Shown here piece by piece: positions 38,199 to 51,305 of a stretch of 64,000 bases of DNA. The notes beneath the pieces were generated by a model that was not told the origin of the DNA, ran no database searches, and worked only from the letters and a program-made list of their open reading frames with translations. A program made the translations under genes and the position numbers. Source of the stretch: Strongylocentrotus droebachiensis (lineage: Eukaryota > Echinodermata > Echinoidea > Camarodonta > Strongylocentrotidae). The stretch's first letter is position 1. Every line of letters begins with the position of its first letter. The DNA lies in NCBI GenBank assembly GCA_035222895.1, contig JAVYIG010000040.1, positions 682,001 through 746,000 of the forward strand, read 5' to 3'.

Positions 38199-41100
38199 AT
38201 ATTCCCCTTAAAAGTAGGGTGAAGCCATGTCAAATTCAATGTTTTTTTTAGGTGAAATATGTTTTTCTTGGTGTATGAAGAGTATCTCTGTTTAAAAAGA
38301 GAAATGGTTTCCTAGGAATCAAAACAAGTGTTTCAATAACCATGAGTGTTGTTATGTGAAACAGGTTATTCTAGGTGTATGAAGATTATCTCTTTTAATA
38401 AAAAGACATAGTATCTAAGGAATCAAAACAAGTGTTTCATTAACCATGAATGTTGTTTAGGTGAAATATGTTATTCTTGGTTTATGACGATTATCTCTGT
38501 TTAAAAAGAGAAATGGTTTCTAAGGAATCAAAACAAGTGTAGAGAAATGGTTTCTAAGGAATCAAAACAAGTGTTTCAATAACCATGAATGTTGTGTAGG
38601 TGAAATATGTTATTCTTGGTGTATGACCATTATCTCTTCTTACAAAGAGAAATGGTTTCTAAGGAATCAAAACAAGGGTTTCAATAACCATGAATGTTGT
38701 TAAGGTAAAATATATTATTCTTGGTGTATATCAATTGCTTCTTTTTACAAAGAGACATGGTTTCATGGAAATCAAAACAAGTGTTTCAATAACCATGAAT
38801 GTTGTTTAGGTGAAATATGTTATTCTTGGTTTATGACGATTATCTCTGTTTAAAAAAGAGAAATGGTTTCTACGGAATCAAAACAAGTGTTTCAGTAACC
38901 ATAAATGTTGTGTAGGTGAAATATGTTATTCTTGGTTTATGACGATTATCTCTGTTTAAAAAAGAGAAATGGTTTCTAAGGAATCAAAACAAGTGTTTCA
39001 ATAACCATGAATGTTGTGTAGGTGAAATATGTTATTCTTGGTTTATGACGATTATCTCTGTTTAAAAAGAGAAATGGTTTCTAAGGAATCAAAACAAGTG
39101 TAGAGAAATGGTTTCTAAGGAATCAAAACAAGTGTTTCAATAACCATGAATGTTGTTTAGGTGAAATATGTTATTCTTGGTTTATGGCGATTATCTCTGT
39201 TTAAAAAGAGAAATGGTTTCTAAGGAATCAAAACAAGTGTAGAGAAATGGTTTCTAAGGAATCAAAACAAGTGTTTCAATAACCATGAATGTTGTTTAGG
39301 TGAAATATGTTATTCTTGGTTTATGGCGATTATCTCTGTTTAAAAAGAGAAATGGTTTCTAAGGAATCAAAACAAGTGTAGAGAAATGGTTTCTAAGGAA
39401 TCAAAACAAGTGTTTCAATAACCATGAATGTTGTTTAGGTGAAATATGTTATTCTTGGTTTATGGCGATTATCTCTGTTTAAAAAGAGAAATGGTTTCTA
39501 AGGAATCAAAACAAGTGTAGAGAAATGGTTTCTAAGGAATCAAAACAAGTGTTTCAATAACCATGAATGTTGTGTAGGTGAAATATGTTATTCTTGGTGT
39601 ATGACCATTATTTCTTCTTACAAAGAGAAATGGTTTCTAAGGAATCAAAACAAGGGTTTCAATAACCATGAATAAGAAATGGTTTCTTAGGAATCAAAAC
39701 AAGCGTTTCGATAGCCATGAATACGCTGGAAGGATATAAGTTATATATCTACCCATCTTGCCGGATATATATATTTCCTCCTACTGTAAATGCATTGTTC
39801 TCTTCTGAGAAACTTTACAAATTTATCAGCTTAAATAGAACTTTATCATAAACTGCAGGGTCAGGAATGTCTTTACACACGCTTGTGTCTTTACATCTTC
39901 TTGAGATGTCCATTTCATTTCTTACTTTTCAACTTTATTCATATTTGCTAGTAGATCTGTTCATTTGTAATACATGGATATCCGATATTATCATCATCAT
40001 GTTTTATATATCAATTTCTGCTAATTGTGTTTAAAATATAAACACTCAAAATCTGAAATTTCACAAGAAAAGGGAATGAAATGCTTTTTTTTTTGCCCAT
40101 TCTCTTTTTCTTTTTTTCTTCTTTTCCCACTCATCCATGTATGTAAATTCGAGTTTCTATTACTATTATTGTTATTCTTTCCTTGAACTAATTTTGGACT
40201 CTTTTCCATATTGATGTATTTGAAATTTTACTTTATATCTTTGAACATTTCAACTTTGTAATCTTTGTTTGTACCAGTCTCCAGACTGTTTTAACAAGGA
40301 ATTTTTGATTCAATAAACCGAAATGAATATTACTGTTATTTCATATGTGCATCAAGTAAAGACATATTTCTACACCGATGATAGTGATGATGATGATGAT
40401 GATGATGAGTAGAGACTTACGTAGCAGCCCCTTCCCTGAGCAGCATACAGGAAACGGTGAGTTCTAGGGATGCACTGATGATCTTCTTGCTCACAGGCTT
40501 CAAGGTTATCCTCTGCCTCTCCTGCGTCGGGACCATACTGGCAAAGTCCTTCATGTTTATGACGCCTTGCGCTAGCACGCGACGCTTTCCTTTCTTGGCT
40601 TCCTGTAGCAGAACAAGTTATAAATAATTCTCTGTAAAATTAAGACAATTCATAGTAATTCTTTCAACATGATCCTATCAAGGTCATTTGCTATTTCACA
40701 TGCATCAGGGTAGTCTTGAAGTGGTTGCAACACTTCTCTATCTTTGTTTTCTGGATCATCACAAGGATGAAAAACAAATCTCCTTGAAGAAAGAAAAAAT
40801 GAAGTAAAATGATTCTTGCAAAGTGGATGTATCACGGTTATTCTACATCTCTTATGCATCAGTGAATTTTTTTTTGAGTTGTTGAAATATTTTATAGCAA
40901 GACAAGAACTGCCTATCAATCTTTGTTTACTGTAGCATCACAAGGATGAAAAACAAATCAATTTAAAAAAAAGGTAAAAACAAGTGTTTGAACACAGATA
41001 TATTAAGGTTATTTATTCATGTTTCAATTTAATATGAAAGAACTTCTTATCTGTTGTGTTTGGTCGGCCTCAATATAATCCTGATATCACAAAATCATAT

Positions 41101-44100
41101 TCACGCATTTGAAATGTTTAAGGATTTCGCGAGTGGTTCAGACTTGAGAAAGTTTCTTGCTGCAAGGAATTTGATTTCATTTGACAAAACACTTTAATTT
41201 TTGCAATTTCGATAAGTTTCTGATGTGAAAATTGTTCTTATTTACCTATCATGAAAGTTTCATGTCACAGAAGTTTCTGGAAAAAAAAAAGAAAGTTTCA
41301 CTCATATCAATGTGTTGCGTCTGTGTGGCTGGGTTTTTTTTTTTTTACTGCTGCAAGACTTAATCCTATCCAATCTTAACATTTTGTGTGATACTTACAT
41401 CTTCCAAAACAAAGAGCCATTCCTTGTCCTCAAATGGGGCATCAGCTCGATTCTCCTGGAAAAAAAAAGGTGAAAGGTTGAAAAGTAGCAATTTAAAGAA
41501 AAGAAATACGAAATGCAACTTTATACCCAGGCTCTACCATCCTCCCCCTCCAATATCGTAGTACAGGCACCTACTTAACAGTCACACTCGTATAGTATCC
41601 TTTAAAGAGTGTTTTGTTTTCTCAAGCTGTGCTCAAATGTAATTTTGGATCGGATTGACATCACTCTTTACACCATTTCAATTGAAGAGTTATTAATGCT
41701 TTCTTTACATCATTTAAAACTGAAGCAAAGGACTGTGGTGGATTGATTAAAAGTTCTTGAAATGGATAAGGCATTTTATGTTTGTCTATCTCAGCCATCA
41801 TGTATTCAGTATTCAAAAGGCACCTGCAAAGCAGGGATAAAAACAATTGCAAGTCCTTTAAGAAGAGCAGTTTTAATCCTATTGAGGCTACCCTGGGTAA
41901 ATATGACCATAACATTGTTATTTCTTGTAACTAAACAATTGACATAACCCTAGATAATGAACCTGCCCTGAACAATGTAACAGTGATCTCCAGATTCTCG
42001 GGTACTGGTAAATATGACCATAATATTTGTTATTTTCTTAGAACTAAAAATATATAAAAACCTAGATAATGAACCTACTCTGAACAAAGTAACAGTGATC
42101 TCCAGATTCTCTGGTACTGTCCATGTTACTGTGCCCTTGTAGGGGTCTTTGATTCCAGGAACCCACTTGTGGAGCTGCAGGAAGAAGAAAAAAAAGCAGT
42201 TGTGTTATATATTTTGAGGACACCATACATGATTCATATGATATATTCATGGGATAGAACAACAGCAAATAATGAAATAAAGACAAAAAAGAAAATAAAG
42301 TGAATGGAAATTTGCACATATAAATGTGATACATTACTTTGTCATGTCTCCTTAAAAGTACCTGGAATTTGTCTTGATTCGTTAGTGTGCAAAGAGAAGT
42401 CGGAACATGTAAAAGAAATCTGTAGAGCCTCCAAATATCCACATGGAAAGTTGATCAGCGATAAGAGAATCAAAATGATTCACTATATCTATTACAAATT
42501 TCTTCAACAATTGCCAGATACCATTTAATCTGCTGCATTTTCAGGGGCAAATAAAGACAATTACAATAGGATGCATGAGATCATATTAAGCATTTAACAG
42601 ATGCCATATACGGTATATGTACTCTAACTTTAACTGTGGAAAAAAGAAGAAAAAAGAAGAAGATATATTTACCTCTGTTGATTTTTTTCTGCCTCTCCTT
42701 GTCCATATCATACATAATTTATCTGGCTGCCTGAAAAAAAACAAGAAAAGAAAAAAGGGACATTGTTAGGAAATGTTTCTACTACCTCTGGCATTTACTT
42801 CTCTACAGGAAAAAAAAAGTCAGTCAGTACCCATCACAATAAAGGCAAAGCAAACACAAATTTATTTTTATTCTAAAGTACAGTGATTATTGTGATATTA
42901 CAACTTCTTCATTCGAACAACAGCATGAGCCCTTCTCATTAGAACATATGTTTGCGATAACTATCTCAGAATTACAACAACAAAACACTTCAACATAGTT
43001 CACCAAGAACAAAACAACTTCAGATCTAACTGTGATAGTAAATACATGATAATAAATGTGTTTCATTAGACTTTCCCCTTGTTCAATGGGTACTCAATGA
43101 CAACAACGTTTCTGATTGAGCAATTCATATATTGTTTAGTAATTGCTGTGATTCATTTCCTTTCTTAAAATTATATTTAAGGACCTCCAAGGTGACAACT
43201 GCGAAAAGTCCAGGAACCTGTTTCACAAAGCCTTTTTTAATGACAAATAACAAATATCAGTGACAAATCTGCTGACAACCAATCAGAGGCAAGGATTTCA
43301 GTAGCTTATAACAAAAACTGTCATTTGTCACTGATGACAATTTTTTGTGAAACAGGGCCCAGGATGAAGCAAAGCTCATTACAGTAAGTTCCAAATCAAA
43401 CTAAACCAGTTGAAAACATGTTATTCTGTAATTGTATACATTCATTTACAAAGGGATAACACAAGGGCTAAGGAGATATCCGTAATCTCTAAGATAAACA
43501 GCATATATTCATCTTTGGACACAAATCAGACTATTTAAATGCTTGTTTGGGTTATTCAAGCAGCTTTGGATCTTTACTCTGCAGGTTATGAAGTCAGATT
43601 CAACAAGTTGACAAAGTAAATATATCCTATTTACCACCGAATACTTGGCTAATATGGTCTTAGACACTTCAATCTCAATAGAAATGTGATTATTAACACT
43701 GAAGTCTTTAATTTGGTCTTTAATACCCATGTTTGCAAACAATCACAGGCAGGGATAGTCTTAAACTAGTTAATCAGGGGAGGCAATCATCTTAAATTGT
43801 CTAAAACTTTGATAGGATTAGCATCAGCTCAGGCCAGTGCTGGTGGGGCTATACAGCTAATAGCTTGAAATCCATCTAACATAGGATGTGATGTGATATA
43901 GCATGCTTATATCTAACACCTAGAATCCTATTACTACCTCAAGCTCTCCCTCCTCCCTCCTACAGATGGAGAGTAAGAGGATGATGCTGAAGTCAATGGG
44001 GATGAGATGCTTAGAAGGGTTAATGTGGGGTGTCAATATCAAGAGGAAGACAGGTTACTGGGATCATGGGGTTTTGATTGTTCGCATGATACTAAATAAG

Positions 44101-47100
44101 CGAATTCATGGAAACTCCTAGGCACGCATATCATTTATGTCGGTCTCTCTCTCATTTTCTTTCTCAATGCCTATGAAGTATCTGTATCTGTCTCTTTATA
44201 TCTAATATATCTCTGTTATAATCCTCTCTCCCTCCTCTCTCTCTCTCTGTCTCTCTTGCTCTATCTCTCTGACTCTCTGTCTCTCTTGCTCTCTCTCTCT
44301 GACTCTCTGTATATATATCTGTCTCTTTATCCCACTCTCAATCTCTGCATCACCTAATTAGCGATAGAAGTCATTTGTAATTGGACTATTTTAATCATTG
44401 ATTCAAGAGCATTTTCAAATTAAAATTCTAAATATTGATAGTGTCTGATATATCATGATTCAATACACGCAGATTGAAAGCAACCTAGTAGAGTACATCT
44501 AGTGATGAACAAAACTTTTATCCAATCTTGGAAATCATTGGATCAAACTTTCAAAGTAAAATGGTGTCTCCACCACTATGTATTCACTAATTTAATCATT
44601 GGTCCAAAACTGACAAAAAGGGCTCCATATACACGGATTTGAAGTGGATTCAAGAAGTCTTCAAGATCTGGACAAATGCTTCCCATGATTATAACACTAA
44701 GCTCCAAGACTTTTTCGCACAATGATGATTAGTAAGCTTTATGGGTGATATGTTACAGCACAATACAGGATCATCTGATTAAAACAGATAAGAAAGGATT
44801 TAAAAGAGAAAAGAAAGCACAAGAGAATCTTCTTATCTACTTAGTTCTATTCCACTATTTAAGGGATTGTTTGGATTCAAATGTCTATACAAAATAGCTT
44901 CACCCATTTGATGGATCTCGAAGGCAATTTATATTGTAGAGACAAGCCAAGGTATAAATCCAAACCAGTTTGATTTGGAATGCATGGTTGCAGTTAACAG
45001 TTACTCACACTCCTAATTTTTGGATTCTATTATACCACATCCTTCAAAAAAGACAGAAGGATTAGCCAATGATATCAGAAACTAACCAAATTTGAATGAT
45101 ACCGTAAAAAGAAGTCTATTCTGTAATGGCAAAGATTGTTGAAGTGATTGTATAGTAAAATAAATATAGCCATAGTTCAAATATAATGAGGAATCAGAAT
45201 TTAAAGTAGAAAACAGGAAGTGTAAATTAGAATAAGAAAAAAATCAAGAGAAATTGTGTCTAAATGCATCTGTATCATGTATTTCAAAAGATTATTCTAA
45301 GAAAAGTCTGTGTCTAATAGAATGAAATCTTAAAATCAACTGAGAACTCTCTACGATATATTCCTAATGATTGAGACGAACAAGTTTTCAAGATTTCACA
45401 GGGTGTCATTTTGTTTTCTTCATTCAACTTTGAATCTATCTGGAACAAAATGTAGTGCAATTAAATCAGTAATAACTGTGCATGGGTTCTCAAATTTCAA
45501 AGGGGTACCGCCGTCAATTGAAGTCTTAAATATCATGACACCTATAGAAATGGTCAATGCCACAATAGTGGCTGGTCTAGATAAGCCCAGGTGTTGCCAG
45601 TTTTAGGATGATTGACAAATTGACAAGCTGTTTCCGACATACCACATGAAAAACACCTCTCTGTTGACACACAGCCTACCGATGTGCGGCGGGAGATGCC
45701 AATTTTTCGCCAGTGTCACGATCGTTTGCAATAGTATCCTGGGTTTCTGACACTTAAGCACAATACGAAAGCGGATACATTTCTAGCGAGCGTGCAGTAT
45801 TACAAACCAATGTTCTCGGCCAGTAAACTTCCATGAAATAATTGTCGAAAATAATTGGTCAAATTGATTTCTCGCCTCATGAAAAAAATATCAAAGCAAG
45901 TGAAAATGCTGGGTTTGATATTTCATGCATAAGTTGTTCCCCCCCCCCCCTCTCTTCCCCAAGTTCTTTTGACATCCGTCTACTAATGCCAAAGTCTGAG
46001 ATTTTCAAGGGGGTACTGTGTGAGAACACATGGGACCTTCCATGCCGTATGTGCCCTGGGGCAAGTTTGGAAAGTGTTCACCTTTTACAAAGGTAATCCT
46101 CACTGTTCTTGTGTAGGCACACCAAGTTTTTAGCAAGAACAACCCTTGCATACAGACCCAAGTCACAGACACCGAGGAGAACTTTCTTTGGCTTCCACTG
46201 GGCCTTTCCCCCTTCCCCCTTTTCCCTTTCCACCAATCCCACCGGCTCCGGCCTCAAAGTGACTACCTTTTCAACCGCAATGTCAGGAATATTTTTGCGA
46301 TTGCTTTGAGCCATATTCTTTTCTTTTACTTTTATTGGCAGGAATGAATGAAACCCTTCACTCAGGGAAACATCACAAAAATGTGTAAACACAGGTGGTT
46401 GACACAATAGGACTCAACAATGAGTCAATTAATACACAAAATGTATCTGTCCCCCAAACGTAACCTTTGAAAGGCTTCTCTATGGCCATGTCCATGATAA
46501 ATCATAACAATTTTACAGCTTTTCTTTTTCCCTACTTTTTGGGGCAAATACGATATTGTGTTTGGTTCAATGTGAAAGTGAGATGAAGATGAGATTGATA
46601 AATCTGATCTATTTGTCTGCCAAAAAAAAGGATAACAATTTCTTTCTTATTCTTGCTCTGACTTTTCTTGTAAATATATTGGACAATTTTCTCTCATTTT
46701 CAGCATTTATTTATTATCAACATGATGAAAGAGTGGATGCTCTCTCTCTCAGATGAACTTATTTAACCATAGAAATAACAGGAAGACAATTGGAGAAGAG
46801 GAAATGGTAAAAGAAGAGATGATGGAGGAATTGTAAGATTTCCATTTAAAGGTAGGCGTTACTACTGCAGCTAGAAGGGATTAGACCACACAGCGAGCCA
46901 TCGAGGTCACTGTGACAGGTGGCTATCTCATTAACTCAGCTCTCATTTAACATAAGAAAAAGAGGATCATGGGGGACCAACAGGCACCGATTTGGGAAGT
47001 TTTCTATATAGAGGGAGCAAGTAGCTACAAGTAGGACAGTGTGCCTTTAAAAAAACACATAAAAGACTCAAAATAAGCAAAATAAAGTTATCCAAAGTGG

Positions 47101-50100
47101 AAATAACAGCCTCAGACATACAAGGATAGTTAATTGTGAGGGGGTGGCTTCTATTCTCAACGACCCATTCCGCCCATTTTGTGGCTTCTCCGGTCATCTT
47201 CAACTTTAGTTTAATTCTTCCCACACAATCTTGACTATCCCTGTTCACTAATGAAGGTACTTCTTAGCCTTCAATTCATGATACCAGTCCTGATTGCCAA
47301 TGTAAGTCCCTATTGTTCATACCCAGTGGGGGAAGGGGGCAAGGGGTCCTCTCCCAAATTGGAATTCTTTTCATTAAAGATGGGAGGAAATCCTGGTCTT
47401 GAACCTGAACAATAGGCCAATCTCCTTTATAGTGAAATAAGTGAGGATAGAAGAGAGCGACTTTGCTTTAATGGGTCCCAACCTCTTATGAGAGAGGAAG
47501 TAATTAATGTGTTTTATCAAATGGTCTCACTTGAAAAGCTTTCATAGATGTTCAGTGTTGGTTGTGCTGGTTAATTAGAGGTAGGTAGATCTAATGTTGT
47601 TTTGGAAGCCACTCTCCTGCCCGAAACTAAAGAATTTATTTTCTGATGATATACATGTAAGATCTAGTTTGTCTTTGAATTGTATGCAAATCCTACACTA
47701 GAGCCCATATAATATGACTTAAAGCTAGTTCAAAGACCGTATATCTTTAATCTCTGACATATTATACACTGTAGAAACCAGTAAGACTTGCATTTTGATG
47801 AATGCCTGCACAAGGTCAACTTGACTTCTTTTTGTTTTGCCTCAACATATATTGTCTAAAAGACAACCCTCTAATTCTCCAATTCCCAGTTTCTGCAAGA
47901 GGTCTTTAAAATGTTCATGCCGCAAATTAATTGAATCATGAATGACAAAACACAACATTTTCACAATTTCTAGTTTCTTGCCATGAAAATGACCATGCTT
48001 AGCAATTTGCGAAAAATATCTGGCTTACATTAATACTGCTTGTAGGAGGAGGAAAAATCTCTTCCAATGTAACTTTTGCAATATCCCCCATCTTGGCAAT
48101 TTCCATTCTCCTTTGCATGTGAATTCACAGATGTAATTACTGCACATTAGCAGTGCAATATATTTCTTGTTACTCATCAGAAGCCATAGAATTTAAGATA
48201 GAGAGGTACATTTTATCTCATTTATTTCCACTTTCTTGTCATGATAATGGGGATTGTACTCTTCTGAAGACATTAATATCCTATCTATCACCCTTCTAGT
48301 ATAATATCAACTATTAAAGAGGGTGATGTTACAATATTAAAGGGACGAGTATTATATCAACTATTGAAGAGGGTGATGTTACAATATTAAAGGGACGAGT
48401 ATTATATCAACTATTGAAGAGGGTGATGTTACAATATTAAAGGGACGAGTATTATATCAACTATTGAAGAGGGTGATGTTACAATATTAAAGGGACGAGT
48501 ATTATATCAACTATTGAAGAGGGTGATGTTACAATATTAAAGGGACGAGTATTATATCAACTATTGAAGAGGGTGATGTTACAATATTAAAGGGACGAGT
48601 ATTATATCAACTATTGAAGAGGGTGATGTTACAATATTAAAGGGACGAGTATTATATCAACTATTGAAGAGGGTGATGTTACAATATTAAAGGGACGCGT
48701 CACCTTGCAAAGAGAAAGATAAACCAAAAACACAAGAGATTTTTTAATGTGTTTGATGGGCAAGCAGGGATGTAATTTAGCCCCCCCAGGGCCCAGACCA
48801 GGGGCTAAAATCCGCACACCTGTTTGAGTGAGGGACACCATTTAATGCCAATCTCCGTCATATATTTCACATTACGTGGCCTTTCATCCCTCAATTTTTT
48901 TTTCATCGCTACTTTACAATCTCAGCTTTCTTTCTTTTTTGAAGACTGCTAATCTGCATTGTACATCAGCTTAGGCATTAATCCTGCGAATCAAGGCAAG
49001 ATTGTGGCCCAGCATTCTTCAGGAAGCCAGATGAAACCCACCTTCTTTTATTTGCCCTCCTTTTATTATCCCCATTCAAATCTATTCATCCAACTCTTGT
49101 GCAATTGATTGTAACTCTTTTTTGTGGCTTGCAATTTTTTTTTCTTCTACCCCATCCTTTCTGGTCAAGCATCATCGGTAGACCATCCCCTCCTGCGGGC
49201 ACAATGGGATGTTGAAAAAAACTTTAGAAACAAAGAACGTAAGGGTCCTATGAAAGGGCAGTGCAGCATGGAGAAGTGAAAGCAGCCAGCGGCCGATCGA
49301 TACCTGAGAGAGGTAGCAAAGAAAGATGAGCTGTCATGTGTAGCGCTCTTTGTCCACTCGATGGTCACTCACCACAGACTGGACAATGGCTACTACATTC
49401 CATCACAATGAGGTCTTCTCCTTCCTTTTAGGATTCCTACAAGATTTCTTAAAGCCCCATCCCTCGCTGGAGATGGATGGGTGATCAGGATTTCAATCAA
49501 GCTTCCCCCAAAATTGTCTCTCAATCATAACGATATGAGGGTAAAGCACTACTTAATACAACCCCTCATGTCAAGTATTCAATTACAGATTACACTAGAT
49601 AACTAATTTACTAATCATCAAACCACCTTTTAATACTCAATTTTTGTACACTGGTCAGCATCCCATCCTTAACAACCAAAACAAACTCTCAATCATGATA
49701 CCCCCAAATCCTTGCTAATTTTTGAGCATAACAGTAACTCGTGAATATTTACCCTTTATCCACTTTAAGCATTCAAAATCTCAAAATACAGAGATTCCAT
49801 GAGAAGATAAGTCCACTACTTGAGCTAAATTGAATAGAAATCTATTTTTCACTTGTGTTAAATAGTTGTTTACATCCTGTTTTATTTGGATAGGAAATCC
49901 TTGATCTCCTATCAAGAATAAAAGAGGTATTCATTACATTGATAGGATCGGAATATTGACAGTCATCCCCTCTAATTATCTCTTTTGTATCGAAAGAGAT
50001 AAATCCAATTGGCTGAGGAGTGCTTTACAGGTGGAAATCAGATAAGGAAAAAATGACATGGAAACCCATAATTTCAACACATTATCAATCAAAATATGTC

Positions 50101-51238
50101 AGATATTAATTATAGGGATGAAAGGCACAAGAAGCTCCTGTACTCTCTGGGGATCAATAGATAAATGGTCGTAAATTGTTCATGAAAGAATGCCTTTCAA
50201 ACCTTAACACTTGCCTTAGGTCAATATTTTTTCAACGTGCTGTAATTGATTTGCACCACAATGTAATTGGGGCATTTATCTTTATTTAAAAACAGGAACT
50301 GAATCTACGCAAAACAAATTACTTAACGGTTTAAATCCAACAGAAAAATTGGGAGGGGGAGGGATACTACTTTTGAAATCAATCAAAATAAGTTCTACTT
50401 TCATAATTTTCTTGTATTTGTAATATCCCAAATCCATGTTACTGATAGCTGAAAGGAATTAATATACTGTTGTCCACATGTATATATCTACATTATAATA
50501 TTCATTTTTTTATCTATTATTCCTCGTCACATTTTTCTTGGAGGGTATCACAAAAACATCAACCATAAAAGAAAAGTTTGTCTGATGAAAGGTTGACTCA
50601 TCGTCCCTCACCTTATAGTACTATAAAGTTTCCTTCTAGATGAGCTTCAAACTCTGCAAACTAGATTTCATGCGTGCAGAATCAATTAGAGTTTGTGGGG
50701 GAGATAAGAAGCTAAAAGAAGCTCAAAGAAAGAGAAGGAAGAAAGAAAAAGAATGAAAGTGGGTATAAATGGGTATGACTCTCCAGTCTCCGCACTCTCC
50801 AGTGCCAAATCTTCTCCCATCTTGTCTAGCTGTGCACAAGCCATGCCGAAAGACGTGAGTGACCAGTGGTTATTAGCCAGCACAATAGGGGCAGTTGACG
50901 GTCTTCATGAAGGAGAAGAAGAACACAATGGGAAGGGAGAGAATGGAGCTCTCCTGGGGTGCTGTGAACGTCATTTGAATTCCCCAGGCGGTGGAGCGGC
51001 CATTGTGCATGTCATCTCCCAAAGGCTCTAGGGGAGCTAAAAGGGGGCTGTATGGGCCAGGGTGTATGGTGTAAGAAGAAGGAAGTGGTGGGCAGCTAGA
51101 GTGAAGTGGATCACTTCTATCTTATTTGTTGTTTTAGATTAGCACACTTGTTTCCTAAACAGCCTCTGAATTTACCGCATCTCTCCTGAGAACATTACAA
51201 CTCAAGAAAAGAGACAGAGAAAGAGTGAGAGTGTGTGT

Positions 51239-51305
<67 letters not shown>

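Larger units (their letters stand above)
37987..40420 (-). other. EHBP1: EHBP1 introns 4-5 region, mostly intron 5
   Basis: Intron 5 (40420-37987) holds an ATC/GAT microsatellite next to exon 5 (40387-40408), the 105/139-bp minisatellite at 38235-39725, and a (TA)n run at 38141-38186. Intron 4 (41398-40603) is plain AT-rich sequence; a short similar segment with 'catcacaaggatgaaaaacaaatc' type text appears twice (about 40756 and 40933), a small local repeat. Confidence 0.75.
41456..42672 (-). other. EHBP1: EHBP1 introns 2 and 3 around exon 3
   Basis: Intron 2 (42672-42175, 498 nt) holds nothing beyond AT-rich sequence and short A/T runs. Intron 3 (42078-41456, 623 nt) holds a partial tandem copy of the 3' end of exon 3 and an AT-rich open frame with no recognisable product. 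Confidence 0.75.

Noticed and set aside
38235..39725. Possible CRISPR-like or satellite gene array
   Set aside because: Whole units repeat, with no unique spacers and no open frame; it is a minisatellite.
41661..41915. 84-codon minus-strand frame in intron 3
   Set aside because: No family resemblance, and it lacks a splice-compatible link to the EHBP1 frame; likely chance.
48298..48697. Possible CRISPR array
   Set aside because: The 50-bp units are contiguous identical repeats without variable spacers, in animal DNA.
50753..51031. 92-codon plus-strand frame in intron 1
   Set aside because: Contains Ser/Gly-rich text but no family motif and no splice support; not called as a gene.
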